A stretch of 50,620 nt of DNA from NCBI GenBank assembly GCA_017853785.1, contig JAFMIX010000002.1:1-50620 (forward strand), written 5' to 3'. Made by a program: the position numbers and the translations under genes. The notes under the pieces were generated by a model that did no database searches, was not told the origin of the DNA, and saw only the letters and a list, made by a program, of their open reading frames with translations. Source of the stretch: Verrucomicrobiales bacterium. Its GTDB lineage: Bacteria; Verrucomicrobiota; Verrucomicrobiia; Limisphaerales; JAFMIX01. Each line of letters begins with the position of its first letter. Position 1 is the stretch's first letter. This document shows positions 7,922 through 16,850 of the stretch, in pieces.

Positions 7922-8929
7922 ATGCGATTTTTATTGGTATTCTTAATGACAGGCTGGCTGGGAACCCAGGCGGCTTTGGCGGAGACGGTCGCGCCCGGGC
8001 AAGATGCTGCGGTGGTGGATTCTGAAGCGATTGCCGGGGCGGAACACGCGGTCGCCGGCGCGGCTGAAGCGTCTCACGAGGCCCACTCCGGATTGCCGGC
8101 GGCGGCTCCGCACATACAGATCGGGCCATTTAGCGTCACCAACTCCATGATCATGACCTGGATTGTGGCTATCTTGATCATCATTTTTGCCCAGTTTGCC
8201 ACCCGGAAAATCCAGGCAGTACCATCCGGCGCGCAGAACTTCTGGGAATTTTTGGTGGAAGGACTTTACGGTTTCTTGGAAGGTATCATCGGTAGTCAGC
8301 TGGTTAAAAAGACCTTTTGGTTCTTCGCCACGATTTTCATTTTCATCCTGTTCACCAACTGGGCGGGTTTGTTCCCCGGGGTGGGTACGGTGGGCTGGAG
8401 CGAACATGCCCATGGAAAGATGTTGGGGCTGGATTCATTCAGCCATGTGTCCCGGCCGTTGTTGCGGGGTGGTAATGCTGACCTCAATATGACTTCGGCC
8501 ATGGCGCTCATCTTCTGCGTGATGTGGCTGGTCTGGTCGCTGCAGTCCAACGGCGTGGTCGGTTTCCTGAAGCATATCTTTGGCTATTCCGGTGACGCGA
8601 CCGGGTTAATGCGCATCGGTTTGATGGCGGTCTTTCTTGCAGTGGGTGTGTTGGAAGTGATTTCCATCGCGTTCCGGCCGGTGTCACTCTCGTTCCGTCT
8701 TTACGGCAACATTTTCGCGGGTGAAAACCTGCTGGAATCCATGGCAATCATGGGTGGGACTTGGTTCGGCTGGCTGGTGCCGCTGCCGTTCTATTTCATG
8801 GAACTCATTGTCGGTCTGGTGCAGGCGCTGGTGTTCATGTTGCTCACCGCCATCTTCACCAACCTGATGTGTGCGCACGCCGATGATCACGCGCATGGCC
8901 ACGAAGGCGAAGAAAAAGCGCACCATTAA
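7922..8929 (+). CDS. atpB: F0F1 ATP synthase subunit a
   Basis: 335 residues. Subunit a forms the proton half-channels against the c-ring. The ATG at 7922 is preferred over an upstream GTG at 7904 because it starts a signal-like sequence (MRFLLVFLMTGWLGTQAALA). The mature part then has a periplasmic stretch of about 50 residues before the first membrane helix. The essential arginine lies in the conserved helix with SLSFRLYGNIFAGENLL. The C-terminus is His-rich. The apparent cleavable N-terminal segment is unlike E. coli subunit a. It opens the atpBEFHAGDC operon; no atpI or atpZ precedes it. Confidence 0.95.
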   Translation: MRFLLVFLMTGWLGTQAALAETVAPGQDAAVVDSEAIAGAEHAVAGAAEASHEAHSGLPAAAPHIQIGPFSVTNSMIMTWIVAILIIIFAQFATRKIQAVPSGAQNFWEFLVEGLYGFLEGIIGSQLVKKTFWFFATIFIFILFTNWAGLFPGVGTVGWSEHAHGKMLGLDSFSHVSRPLLRGGNADLNMTSAMALIFCVMWLVWSLQSNGVVGFLKHIFGYSGDATGLMRIGLMAVFLAVGVLEVISIAFRPVSLSFRLYGNIFAGENLLESMAIMGGTWFGWLVPLPFYFMELIVGLVQALVFMLLTAIFTNLMCAHADDHAHGHEGEEKAHH

Positions 8930-8999
8930 ACAATTTGCCTGTCGGACGGTGGCAAGACTGCCGGGGCAGGTGAAAAAACAACAAAGAAAAGGTAAACAT

Positions 9000-9209
9000 A
9001 TGATGCTAGCAGAACTCAGTGGTAACTTACACATCGGTCTGGCCGCAATCGGTTCAGCCATCGGCGTAGGTATCATCGGCATGAAGGCCGCGGAAGCGGT
9101 CGGCCGTAATCCGGGTGCATCTGGTAAGATCCTGACCCAAGCCATCATCAGCTCGGCTCTGGCGGAAGGTATCATCTTCTTCGCTATTTTCTTGGCGAAG
9201 GGCCAGTAA
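9000..9209 (+). CDS. atpE: F0F1 ATP synthase subunit c
   Basis: 69 residues, two helices, forming the rotor ring. The ATG at 9000 is chosen because an AAAGG ribosome site precedes it and the protein then has normal length. Helix 1 carries the glycine pattern IGSAIGVGIIG, the polar loop is GRNPGASGKI, and the ion-binding carboxylate in helix 2 is Glu56 (SALAEGIIFF). No Ser/Thr follows Glu56 as in Na+-binding rings, so proton coupling is more likely. A strong hairpin follows before atpF. Confidence 0.95.
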   Translation: MMLAELSGNLHIGLAAIGSAIGVGIIGMKAAEAVGRNPGASGKILTQAIISSALAEGIIFFAIFLAKGQ

Positions 9210-9215
9210 CACTCC

Positions 9216-9239
9216 ACTCCGAGACCAAGGTCTCGGAGT
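9216..9239 (+). promoter_or_regulatory. intergenic hairpin between atpE and atpF
   Basis: A perfect 11-bp inverted repeat, ACTCCGAGACC (9216-9226) and GGTCTCGGAGT (9229-9239), is followed by CAATTTTTG. It could act as an mRNA 3'-end stabiliser or partial terminator, favouring excess atpE message over downstream subunits. That fits the high c-subunit copy number, but the function is inferred. Confidence 0.65.
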
Positions 9240-9257
9240 CAATTTTTGATCGTGATC

Positions 9258-9818
9258 ATGAATACATTGTTCCTTGCTAGCGTAACTACTCCTGCGGCGG
9301 CTGAGCCGGGGGTCGTACAGCAAATCGTGGAGACATTCGGCTGGAATCCGACCCTGTTCTTCTCGCAGGTCGTCAGTTTCTGCGTGGTGGCGTTTTTGCT
9401 CCATCGCTTCGCCTACAAGCCGATCTTGACCGTGCTCGAAGAGCGCCGCCAAAAGATTGCCGAAGGTTTGGCCAACGCTGAGAAGATCAAGCACGAACTC
9501 GCTAACGCCCAGGCCAAGGCGCAGGAAATCTTGGGCCAGGCCAGCGCGCAGGCGAACAAGGCCATTGAAGAAGCCCGTGCCGCCGCTGCCAAGGTGCAGG
9601 AAGTGGAAACCCAGAAAGCCATCGCTGCCGCCAACGATATCGTCTCCAAGGCCAAGCAGGCCAGCGAAGCCGAGCTCGTTCGCATGAAGGCCGAACTCCG
9701 CAAGGAAGTTGGTCGGTTGGTGGTTGCCACCAGCACAAAAGTCACCGGCGGAATTTTGACGGCGGAGCAGCAAGGGCGGCTCGCGGAAGAGACGAACAAG
9801 CAGCTTGCAGCCAATTAA
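9258..9818 (+). CDS. atpF: F0F1 ATP synthase subunit b
   Basis: 186 residues from the ATG at 9258 (TTG and GTG codons lie upstream in frame). Subunit b is the peripheral stalk holding F1 to subunit a. A short N-terminal segment precedes one membrane helix (FFSQVVSFCVVAFLLH, about 34-49), then RFAYKPILTVLEERRQKI, and a long Ala/Glu/Lys-rich coiled coil to the C-terminus. It follows the atpE hairpin and is 18 bp from atpH. Confidence 0.93.
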   Translation: MNTLFLASVTTPAAAEPGVVQQIVETFGWNPTLFFSQVVSFCVVAFLLHRFAYKPILTVLEERRQKIAEGLANAEKIKHELANAQAKAQEILGQASAQANKAIEEARAAAAKVQEVETQKAIAAANDIVSKAKQASEAELVRMKAELRKEVGRLVVATSTKVTGGILTAEQQGRLAEETNKQLAAN

Positions 9819-9836
9819 TTTTATTTTTCGCGCCGA

Positions 9837-10229
9837 ATGAAAATCAGCAAGCAAGCTCGTCGCGACGGTAAATCGCTCTTCAACAGCTGCCGGGTCAACG
9901 GTGTGTTGGACGAAGCGCGCGTCCGCCAGACGGTCAGCGCGGTCATCGCGCAGAAGCCGCGCGGATACGTCGGCATCCTGTCGCATTTCCAGCGCCTCGT
10001 GAAGCTCGACATCGAGCGCCGCACGGCGCGGGTGGAGAGCTCGGTGGCGTTGAGCGGCGCGTTGCAGGAGTCCGTCAAGGCGAATCTCGCGAAGGGTTAC
10101 GGCGCGGGCTTGAGCATCGGTTTCGCGGTGAACCCGGCGCTCATCGGCGGGTTGCGCGTGAAGGTGGGGAGCGATGTTTTTGACGGCAGCGTAAAGGCGC
10201 GTTTGGCCGAGTTGGAAGCCAGTTTTTAA
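9837..10229 (+). CDS. atpH: F0F1 ATP synthase delta subunit, short form
   Basis: 130 residues, against about 175-180 in most bacteria. Delta joins the peripheral stalk to the top of F1. The C-terminal signature survives (NPALIGGLRVKVGSDVFDGSVKARLAEL), preceded by a helical stretch (LSGALQESVKANLAKGYGA). The N-terminal six-helix domain that binds alpha appears reduced to about 75 residues. No in-frame extension is available because only 18 bp separate it from atpF. The operon position between atpF and atpA supports the assignment. Confidence 0.85.
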   Translation: MKISKQARRDGKSLFNSCRVNGVLDEARVRQTVSAVIAQKPRGYVGILSHFQRLVKLDIERRTARVESSVALSGALQESVKANLAKGYGAGLSIGFAVNPALIGGLRVKVGSDVFDGSVKARLAELEASF

Positions 10230-10247
10230 TCAGAACAGAAATTTGAT

Positions 10248-11780
10248 ATGAGCAATCTATTGCAAGAAATCGAAGCGCAGATCAGCGGCGTGAAGACGTC
10301 GGTGAATAAGCAGAACGTCGGCATCGTCCGCGAAATTTCGGACGGCGTCGCCAAGATCGAAGGCCTCACCGATTGCATGGCCAACGAGATGTTGGACTTC
10401 GGCAAAGGCGTCATCGGCCTAGCGCTCAACCTCGAAGAAACCGAAGTCGGCGCGATCATCCTCGGCGACTACCTCGGTGTCAGCGAAGGCGCCGAAGTGA
10501 AGACGACGGGCAAGCTGCTTTCCGTTCCCGTCGGCAAGGGCCTGCTCGGCCGCGTGGTGGATTGCTTGGGTCGACCCGTGGACGGTAAAGGTCCGATCAA
10601 GGAAAGTGCTTTTTATCCCGTGGAAAAAATTGCGCCCGGCATCGTCAAGCGCAAATCCGTCAGTCAGCCGGTGCAGACCGGCATCATGGCGATCGACGCG
10701 ATGATCCCGATCGGTCGCGGTCAGCGCGAGCTCATCATCGGTGACCGTTCAACGGGCAAGACGACCATCGGTGTGGACGCGATGATCAATCAGTCCCGCA
10801 TCAACAAGGTCGGTCGCGAATCCGGTGACAAGAGCTTCCGCCCGATGTACAACATTTACGTCGCGGTCGGTCAGAAGCAATCTAACATCGCCCGCGTCAT
10901 CGCGGAACTCGAAAAGGCTGGCGCGATGGAAGACACCATCGTCGTTGTCGCTGCCGCCTCTGATTCCGCCGCGAACCAATACCTCGCTCCATTCTCCGGT
11001 GCGGCGATCGGTGAGTGGTTCATGGATAACGGCATGGACGCGCTCATCATTTTTGATGATCTTTCCAAGCAGGCTGTCGCTTACCGCCAGGTTTCGCTGG
11101 TCTTGAAGCGTCCGTCTGGTCGTGAAGCGTATCCCGGCGACGTGTTCTATCTCCACAGCCGTCTGCTCGAACGTTCGGCACGTGTTTCCGAGAAGTATGG
11201 CAACGGCTCGCTCACGGCGCTCCCGATCATCGAGACGCAGGCGGGTGACGTTTCTGCTTACATTCCGACGAACGTGATCTCGATCACCGACGGTCAGATT
11301 TATCTCGAAACCGACTTGTTCTATCAAGGCGTGCGTCCCGCTGTGTCCGTCGGTCTCTCCGTGAGCCGCGTCGGTTCCGCCGCGCAGATCAAGGCGATGA
11401 AGCAGGTGGCCGGTCGTATCAAAGGCGACCTCGCGCAATACCGTGAACTCGCGGCGTTCGCGCAGTTCGGTTCGGATCTTGACGCCAAGACGCAGGGCAT
11501 TCTCGAGCGCGGCAAGCGCGTCGTGGAAATTTTCAAGCAACCGCAGTTCAACCCAATCCCCGTCGAAGTGCAGGCCGCGATCCTTTGGGCCGTGCAGCAG
11601 AACTTCTTCGACGACGTCCCGGTTGACAAGGTGAAGGATTGTCAGAACAAGATGACGGACTTCCTCAACACGCGGAAGGCCGACCTGCTCACGAAGGTCC
11701 GCACCGAAAAAGCCATCAGTGAGGCGCTTGCCGCCGAGTTGAAGGCCGCCATCACTGAATTCAAGCAAACCTATCGCTAA
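10248..11780 (+). CDS. atpA: F0F1 ATP synthase alpha subunit
   Basis: 510 residues, normal length. Alpha subunits alternate with beta in the F1 hexamer and bind nucleotide without hydrolysis. The P-loop region is IIGDRSTGKTTIG (about 165); the widespread form has Gln where Ser stands here (GDRQTGKT). Other family blocks are PGDVFYLHSRLLERSA and VGLSVSRVGSAAQIKAMK. The stop is 3 bp from atpG, indicating tight coupling. Confidence 0.97.
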   Translation: MSNLLQEIEAQISGVKTSVNKQNVGIVREISDGVAKIEGLTDCMANEMLDFGKGVIGLALNLEETEVGAIILGDYLGVSEGAEVKTTGKLLSVPVGKGLLGRVVDCLGRPVDGKGPIKESAFYPVEKIAPGIVKRKSVSQPVQTGIMAIDAMIPIGRGQRELIIGDRSTGKTTIGVDAMINQSRINKVGRESGDKSFRPMYNIYVAVGQKQSNIARVIAELEKAGAMEDTIVVVAAASDSAANQYLAPFSGAAIGEWFMDNGMDALIIFDDLSKQAVAYRQVSLVLKRPSGREAYPGDVFYLHSRLLERSARVSEKYGNGSLTALPIIETQAGDVSAYIPTNVISITDGQIYLETDLFYQGVRPAVSVGLSVSRVGSAAQIKAMKQVAGRIKGDLAQYRELAAFAQFGSDLDAKTQGILERGKRVVEIFKQPQFNPIPVEVQAAILWAVQQNFFDDVPVDKVKDCQNKMTDFLNTRKADLLTKVRTEKAISEALAAELKAAITEFKQTYR

Positions 11781-11783
11781 GCG

Positions 11784-12662
11784 ATGCCTAGCACACGCGA
11801 CATCCGCCGACGTATCAAGTCGGTAAAGAATACGGCGCAGATCACGAAGGCCATGCAGATGGTCGCTTCGTCGAAGATGCGCAAGGCGCAGCTCGCCGCG
11901 TTGGCGGGGCGTCCGTATGCGAAGTTGATGAACACGATGCTGGCCGACGTGGCCGCCGATACCAAGGATTTCAGCCATCCATTGATGGAGAACCGGGCCG
12001 GCAAGAAGCGCTGTGTGATTCTCGTCAGCTCGGACAAAGGTCTGTGCGGTGCGCTCAACTCCAACCTCACGCGCGAAGCGGCGAGGTACGATAAGGACAA
12101 CACCGTGTTCGTCTGCGCCGGCAAAAAAGGTGCGCAATTCGTTGCGCGGAACAAGCGCAAGCTCGCGGCAGAATTCACTTACAAGGATGCGCCGTTGTTC
12201 GCCGAAGCCCGCGCGATTTCCAAGTTCGTCCAGGAAATGTTCCTCAAGGGCGAAGTGGACAGCGTTGAGATCCTTTATACCAATTTCATCAGCACGCTCA
12301 TCCAAAAGCCGGAAGTGCAGCCGATGCTCCCCATCGGGGAGTTGAGGGGCGTGCAGGCCGGAGTGGATGGCGGCGATACCGGTGTGGATTTGCAGCGGTC
12401 GGGCTTGGAATTCCAGTTCGAACCGGCAGCCGAATCGGTGTTGGGTTCGTTGCTGCCGCACTACCTGAATTTTCAGATCTATCAAGTGTTGCTCGAAGCA
12501 AAAGCTTCCGAGCAGAGCTCGCGCATGGTGGCGATGAAGAACGCGACCGACAACGCGAAGCAGCTCATCAAGGACCTTACGCTCGAATACAACAAACTGC
12601 GGCAGGCAAACATCACGAAGGAACTTTTGGAAATCACCACGGCGCAGATGGCGCTCGGTTAA
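11784..12662 (+). CDS. atpG: F0F1 ATP synthase gamma subunit
   Basis: 292 residues. Gamma is the central shaft that couples c-ring rotation to catalysis. The N-terminal helix is RDIRRRIKSVKNTAQITKAM followed by VASSKMRKAQ. SSDKGLCGALNSNL lies in the Rossmann-like middle, and the C-terminal helix contains SRMVAMKNATDNA and ITKELLEITT. It sits between atpA (3 bp) and atpD (15 bp). Confidence 0.96.
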   Translation: MPSTRDIRRRIKSVKNTAQITKAMQMVASSKMRKAQLAALAGRPYAKLMNTMLADVAADTKDFSHPLMENRAGKKRCVILVSSDKGLCGALNSNLTREAARYDKDNTVFVCAGKKGAQFVARNKRKLAAEFTYKDAPLFAEARAISKFVQEMFLKGEVDSVEILYTNFISTLIQKPEVQPMLPIGELRGVQAGVDGGDTGVDLQRSGLEFQFEPAAESVLGSLLPHYLNFQIYQVLLEAKASEQSSRMVAMKNATDNAKQLIKDLTLEYNKLRQANITKELLEITTAQMALG

Positions 12663-12677
12663 CAGAAATTTATTCCC

Positions 12678-14138
12678 ATGAACAAAGGCAAAATCGTTCA
12701 AATCATCGGACCGGTCGTGGACATCGAGTTCACGGGCAAGCCCCCGGCCATTTACAACGCGCTCACCGTCGAGTTCACCTCGCCCGGTGCGGCGGGCAAG
12801 AACAAGCTCACGCTTGAAGTGCAGCAGCACCTCGGCGACAGCTGGGTTCGCGCCGTCGCCATGAGCAGCACCGAAGGCCTCAAGCGCGGCATGGAGATCA
12901 CCGACATGGGCGCGCCCATCTCGATGCCCGTGGGCGAAGGCGTGATGGGTCGAGTGTTCGACGTAACCGGTCAGGCCGTGGACGAGCAAGGCCCGGTCAA
13001 GGCGGACAAGTATTTGCCCATCCACCGCCAAGCTCCCGCGCTCGTGGACCAATCAACCAGCCCGCAGATTCTCACCACGGGCATCAAAGTCATCGACCTT
13101 ATCTGTCCGTTCTTGAAGGGCGGTAAAGTCGGCGCATTCGGTGGCGCTGGCGTCGGCAAGACCGTCGTCATCATGGAGCTCATCAACAACATCGCGAAGC
13201 TGCACGGCGGCGTCTCGATGTTCGCGGGTGTCGGTGAACGTACCCGCGAAGGTAACGATCTTTACAACGAAATGATCGAAGCCGGCGTCATCAAGGTCCA
13301 GAAAGACGCGAAAGGTCATCCCGTTCTCGGCGAAAACGGCATGCCGAAGATCGAACCCGGCTCTCGTATCGGTCTCGTGTATGGCCAGATGAACGAACCT
13401 CCGGGCGCGCGTCTCCGCGTGGCGCTCTCGGCGCTTACCGTGACCGAGTATTTCCGCGACGAAAAAAATCAGGACGTGCTCCTGTTCGTCGATAACGTAT
13501 TCCGTTTCTCACAGGCCGGCTCAGAAGTATCCGCGCTGCTGGGCCGCACGCCGTCGGCGGTCGGTTACCAGCCGACGCTCGCCGCCGAAATGGGTAACTT
13601 GCAGGAACGCATCACCTCGACGAAGAAGGGCTCCATCACATCATTCCAGGCCGTCTACGTGCCTGCGGACGACTTGACCGACCCTGCGCCCGCAACCACG
13701 TTTGCGCACTTGGATGCGACCATCGTGTTGGAACGCTCCATCGCGGAATTGGGCATCTATCCCGCCGTCGATCCGCTTGCTTCGAACTCCCGTGCGCTCT
13801 CCGCCGACATCGTCGGTCAGGAGCACTACGACGTTGCCCGCGGCGTGCAGAAGGTTCTGCAACGCTACAAGGATTTGCAGGACATCATCGCGATTCTGGG
13901 CATGGACGAACTTTCGCCCGACGACAAGCTCACCGTGTTCCGTGCGCGCAAGATTCAGCGCTTCCTGTCGCAGCCGTTCTCGGTCGCGCAGGTGTTCACC
14001 GGCATCGAAGGCAAGCAGGTGCCCGTGGCCGAGACCGTGCGTGGCTTCAAGGAAATCCTCGAAGGCAAGCACGACGACGTGCCTGAAGTGAATTTCTACA
14101 TGAAGGGCAGCATCGACGAAATTCAGGACAAGAAGTGA
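12678..14138 (+). CDS. atpD: F0F1 ATP synthase beta subunit (catalytic)
   Basis: 486 residues. Beta carries the catalytic site for ATP synthesis. The P-loop is GGAGVGKTVVIMELI (about 154-168), followed by GVGERTREGNDLY. The Walker B region is VLLFVDNVFRFSQAGSEVSA, and the downstream block is LGRTPSAVGYQPTLAAEMG. The C-terminal AILGMDELSPDDKLTV is also typical. A short loop around KDAKGHPVLGENGMPKIEPG looks like a modest insertion. Confidence 0.97.
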   Translation: MNKGKIVQIIGPVVDIEFTGKPPAIYNALTVEFTSPGAAGKNKLTLEVQQHLGDSWVRAVAMSSTEGLKRGMEITDMGAPISMPVGEGVMGRVFDVTGQAVDEQGPVKADKYLPIHRQAPALVDQSTSPQILTTGIKVIDLICPFLKGGKVGAFGGAGVGKTVVIMELINNIAKLHGGVSMFAGVGERTREGNDLYNEMIEAGVIKVQKDAKGHPVLGENGMPKIEPGSRIGLVYGQMNEPPGARLRVALSALTVTEYFRDEKNQDVLLFVDNVFRFSQAGSEVSALLGRTPSAVGYQPTLAAEMGNLQERITSTKKGSITSFQAVYVPADDLTDPAPATTFAHLDATIVLERSIAELGIYPAVDPLASNSRALSADIVGQEHYDVARGVQKVLQRYKDLQDIIAILGMDELSPDDKLTVFRARKIQRFLSQPFSVAQVFTGIEGKQVPVAETVRGFKEILEGKHDDVPEVNFYMKGSIDEIQDKK

Positions 14139-14167
14139 TTTGTTGACCCGTTCAACCGATTAACCAC

Positions 14168-14572
14168 ATGGCCACGCTGAAACTAGAGATCGTCACGCCG
14201 GAAGCGAAAGTCTATTCCGAAGACGTGGACATGGTCACGTTGCCGGGAGTCGAGGGTGAGATGGGCATCTTCCCGATGCACGTGCCATTGATCACCCAGC
14301 TTGCCGCCGGTGAAGTCGGAGTGCGTAAGGGTGGTCAGGATTTCTTCCTCGCGGTCGGTGAAGGTTTCGTGGAAATCACCGGGGATAGGGTCGCCATCCT
14401 CACGGACATGGCTATCAAGGCCGAGAACATCGATGAATCCAAGGCCGAGGAAGCCCGCAAGCGGGCTGAATCCCGGCTCAATGAAAAGCTCGATGAGGCT
14501 GAAGTGGCTTCGGTGAACGCGTCACTGGCGCATTCGCTCGCGCAGCTGAAGGTGAAGCGCCGGGGCAGATAG
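14168..14572 (+). CDS. atpC: F0F1 ATP synthase epsilon subunit
   Basis: 134 residues. Epsilon binds gamma and the c-ring and can inhibit ATP hydrolysis. The N-terminal beta-sandwich carries LEIVTPEAKVYSEDVDMV and the typical PGVEGEMGIFPMHVPLIT block. The C-terminal helical hairpin starts around AENIDESKAEEARKRAESRL. It is the last gene of the operon and is followed at once by a terminator. Confidence 0.95.
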   Translation: MATLKLEIVTPEAKVYSEDVDMVTLPGVEGEMGIFPMHVPLITQLAAGEVGVRKGGQDFFLAVGEGFVEITGDRVAILTDMAIKAENIDESKAEEARKRAESRLNEKLDEAEVASVNASLAHSLAQLKVKRRGR

Positions 14573-14586
14573 CCGCCGCATTTTTC

Positions 14587-14617
14587 AAGGCCGCACTTCA
14601 TCGGTGCGGCCTTTTTA
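14587..14617 (+). terminator. Rho-independent terminator of the atp operon
   Basis: AAGGCCGCAC (14587-14596) pairs with GTGCGGCCTT (14604-14613) around a 7-nt loop, and a T-rich tract follows (TTTTTATTT from 14612). It lies 14 bp after the atpC stop. Confidence 0.9.
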
Positions 14618-14676
14618 TTTGGGAGCATTTCACCGTCTTGACGGATTGGTGGAAGTTCGGCTAAAAAATATTTTCT

Positions 14677-16521
14677 ATGAGTAAAACGGAACCACATCAA
14701 TTTCAGGCGGAGATTCAGCAGTTGCTGAACATCGTCATTCACTCCCTCTACACCGACAAAGAAATCTTTGTGCGCGAACTGATCTCGAACGCGGCTGATG
14801 CGTGCGAGAAGTTCCGCTTCAACCAGTCGTCGGGCCAGCCGGTGCATCAATCAGACATCGCGCCCGGCATCAGCATCACCACGGACGACAAGGCCGGTAC
14901 GATCACCATCATGGACACCGGTTGCGGCATGACGCACGGCGAGTTGGTGGAGAACCTCGGCACCATCGCGCACTCGGGCACGAAGGCATTCTTGAAGCAG
15001 CTCGCGGAAGACAAGAAGCCGGACGTCGGGTTGATCGGCCAGTTCGGCGTTGGATTCTACTCCGCGTTCATGGTGGCGAAGAAGGTGACGGTGTTGAGCC
15101 ATTCGTTTGCGCCGGATGAGCAGGGGTGGCAATGGACGAGCGAAGGCATGGGCGGTTATGAGCTGACGCCGGCGGCGGATTTGCCGCGCGGCACGAAGAT
15201 CACGCTGGAGCTCAAGGACGACGCGAAGGAGTTTGCGCAAGAGGCAACGGTTGAAGGTATCATCAAGCGGTATTCCAGTTTCGTGCCGTTCCCGATTGAA
15301 CTGAACACGAAGCGGCAGAACACCGTGCAGGCGATCTGGGCACGCAACAAGAGCGAGATCAAGGAGGAGGAGTACAACGAATTCTATACGTTCGTCGGGC
15401 ACGACCACGAGAAGCCATTATTCCGGCTGCATTTTTCGGCGGACGCGCCGCTGGCGATCCAGGCTTTGCTGTTCGTGCCGCAGCGGAATTTCGAGAGCAT
15501 GGGCATGGGGCGGATCGATTCCGAAGTAAATCTGTATTGCCGCAAGGTGCTCATCCAGGCCAAGGCGAAAGGGCTGTTCCCGGATTGGTTGCGGTTCTTG
15601 AAGGGGGTCGTGGATAGCGAGGATCTGCCATTGAACATTTCCCGTGAGACGATGCAGGACACCTCGCTGCTGCAGAAGCTGAACAAGGTTTTGACCAGCC
15701 GCTTTCTGAAGTTCCTCGATGAGCAATCCGAGAAGGAAGCCGAAGCTTACGAGAAATTTTACACCGAGTATCAACGCTTTTTGAAGGAAGGTATCGTCAC
15801 GGATTTCACGCACAAGGAAGCACTCGGCAAATTGCTGCGCTTTGAATCATCGCTGGTGGATGCGGGCAAGCGCACTTCGCTGGCGGATTACGTGAAGCGC
15901 ATGCCGTCCGACCAGACGGAGATCTATTGCCTGCTCGCGGCGAACCGCGCGGCGGCGGAGGCGAGTCCGTACTTCGAGGTGTTCAAGGAGCGGAAGTTCG
16001 AAGTGCTGTTCCTCTACGATGCCTGGGATGAGTTTGTGGTGGAGCATCTCCACAACTTGGAAGGCAAACCGCTGAAGCTGGCGGAAAAAGCCGATCTGAA
16101 TCTCAGCGCGAAAAAGGACGGCGCTTTGTCCGAGGACGCCGTCAAGGCGCTCACCGCCTGGCTCAAAGAAACGCTCGGCGACAAGGTCGGCGAAGTGCGC
16201 GCCTCGCAGCGGCTGGTGGACAGCCCGGCGGTGGTGGTGGACTCGGATAAATTCATGACTGCCAGCATGCGGCGCATCATGAAAGCCATGAAACAGGACG
16301 GCCCGGAGCCGGCGGCGGCCAAACATGATTTTGAAATCAACCCGGCGCATCCGATGATCGCCAGGTTGGAAGCCACCCGCCAGAAGGATGCGGCACTGGC
16401 GGCGAGCGTGGCGGAACAGATACTCGACAACGCTCGGGTGGCCGCAGGGATTCTCGAAGATCCGCGCGCGATGCTCACGCGGCTGAATCAACTGCTCGAG
16501 AAAGTTCTCGCGAAGGATTGA
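14677..16521 (+). CDS. htpG: chaperone HtpG (Hsp90 family)
   Basis: 614 residues, close to the usual 620-640. HtpG is an ATP-dependent dimeric cytosolic chaperone. The N-terminal GHKL ATPase domain has DKEIFVRELISNAADAC, MDTGCGMT, IAHSGTKAFL and GQFGVGFYSAFMV. The middle domain has VVDSEDLPLNISRETMQD. The C-terminal dimerisation domain contains ILEDPRAMLTRLNQLL. It is transcribed separately from atpC, after that operon's terminator, and converges with the NIL-domain gene. Confidence 0.97.
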   Translation: MSKTEPHQFQAEIQQLLNIVIHSLYTDKEIFVRELISNAADACEKFRFNQSSGQPVHQSDIAPGISITTDDKAGTITIMDTGCGMTHGELVENLGTIAHSGTKAFLKQLAEDKKPDVGLIGQFGVGFYSAFMVAKKVTVLSHSFAPDEQGWQWTSEGMGGYELTPAADLPRGTKITLELKDDAKEFAQEATVEGIIKRYSSFVPFPIELNTKRQNTVQAIWARNKSEIKEEEYNEFYTFVGHDHEKPLFRLHFSADAPLAIQALLFVPQRNFESMGMGRIDSEVNLYCRKVLIQAKAKGLFPDWLRFLKGVVDSEDLPLNISRETMQDTSLLQKLNKVLTSRFLKFLDEQSEKEAEAYEKFYTEYQRFLKEGIVTDFTHKEALGKLLRFESSLVDAGKRTSLADYVKRMPSDQTEIYCLLAANRAAAEASPYFEVFKERKFEVLFLYDAWDEFVVEHLHNLEGKPLKLAEKADLNLSAKKDGALSEDAVKALTAWLKETLGDKVGEVRASQRLVDSPAVVVDSDKFMTASMRRIMKAMKQDGPEPAAAKHDFEINPAHPMIARLEATRQKDAALAASVAEQILDNARVAAGILEDPRAMLTRLNQLLEKVLAKD

Positions 16522-16550
16522 GTTGCAGAGGTGGCCGGCCGGGGCGGGGA

Positions 16551-16841
16551 TCAGCCCGCGATGGCGCTGATCTCCACTGGCTCGACGTTCACGCCCTGCT
16601 TCTCCAGCCATTTGATGGCGGCTTTCACGTCGGCGCGTTTGCCGTCGAGTTCGAGGCAGACGATGCCGATCTCGTCGTTCACGCTGGCTTGGCGAATGTT
16701 GGTGACGACCTTGAACTTGTGACCGACCTCCCAGATGAACGGCTGCTTGATGAGCTTGGGTGGATACATCAGCCACAGGCGCGTCTGCTCGGGCGAGTTC
16801 GGCGTGGTGGGCTTGCGAACGATTTTATTTTTGGTGGCCAT
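16551..16841 (-). CDS. NIL-domain protein (ferredoxin-like fold)
   Basis: 96 residues. The C-terminal 75 match the NIL domain, best known as the methionine-sensing regulatory domain of MetN transporter ATPases and found in archaeal methionine-synthesis proteins. Visible elements are TRLWLMYPPKLIKQPFIWEV, then IGIVCLELDGKRADVKAAIKWLEKQGVNVEPV. There is no ferredoxin CxxC cluster motif, only one Cys. It is the third gene of the SAM-riboswitch operon, 9 bp after the sulfur-carrier gene. A role in sulfur relay or methionine feedback is inferred from context. Confidence 0.8.
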   Translation of the reverse strand: MATKNKIVRKPTTPNSPEQTRLWLMYPPKLIKQPFIWEVGHKFKVVTNIRQASVNDEIGIVCLELDGKRADVKAAIKWLEKQGVNVEPVEISAIAG

Positions 16842-16850
16842 TTGTGACTC

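Noticed and set aside
10749..13052. 767-codon open frame on the minus strand opposite atpA, atpG and atpD
   Set aside because: It is a shadow of three strongly conserved genes on the other strand, caused by high GC. It has no recognisable domains and covers gene boundaries.
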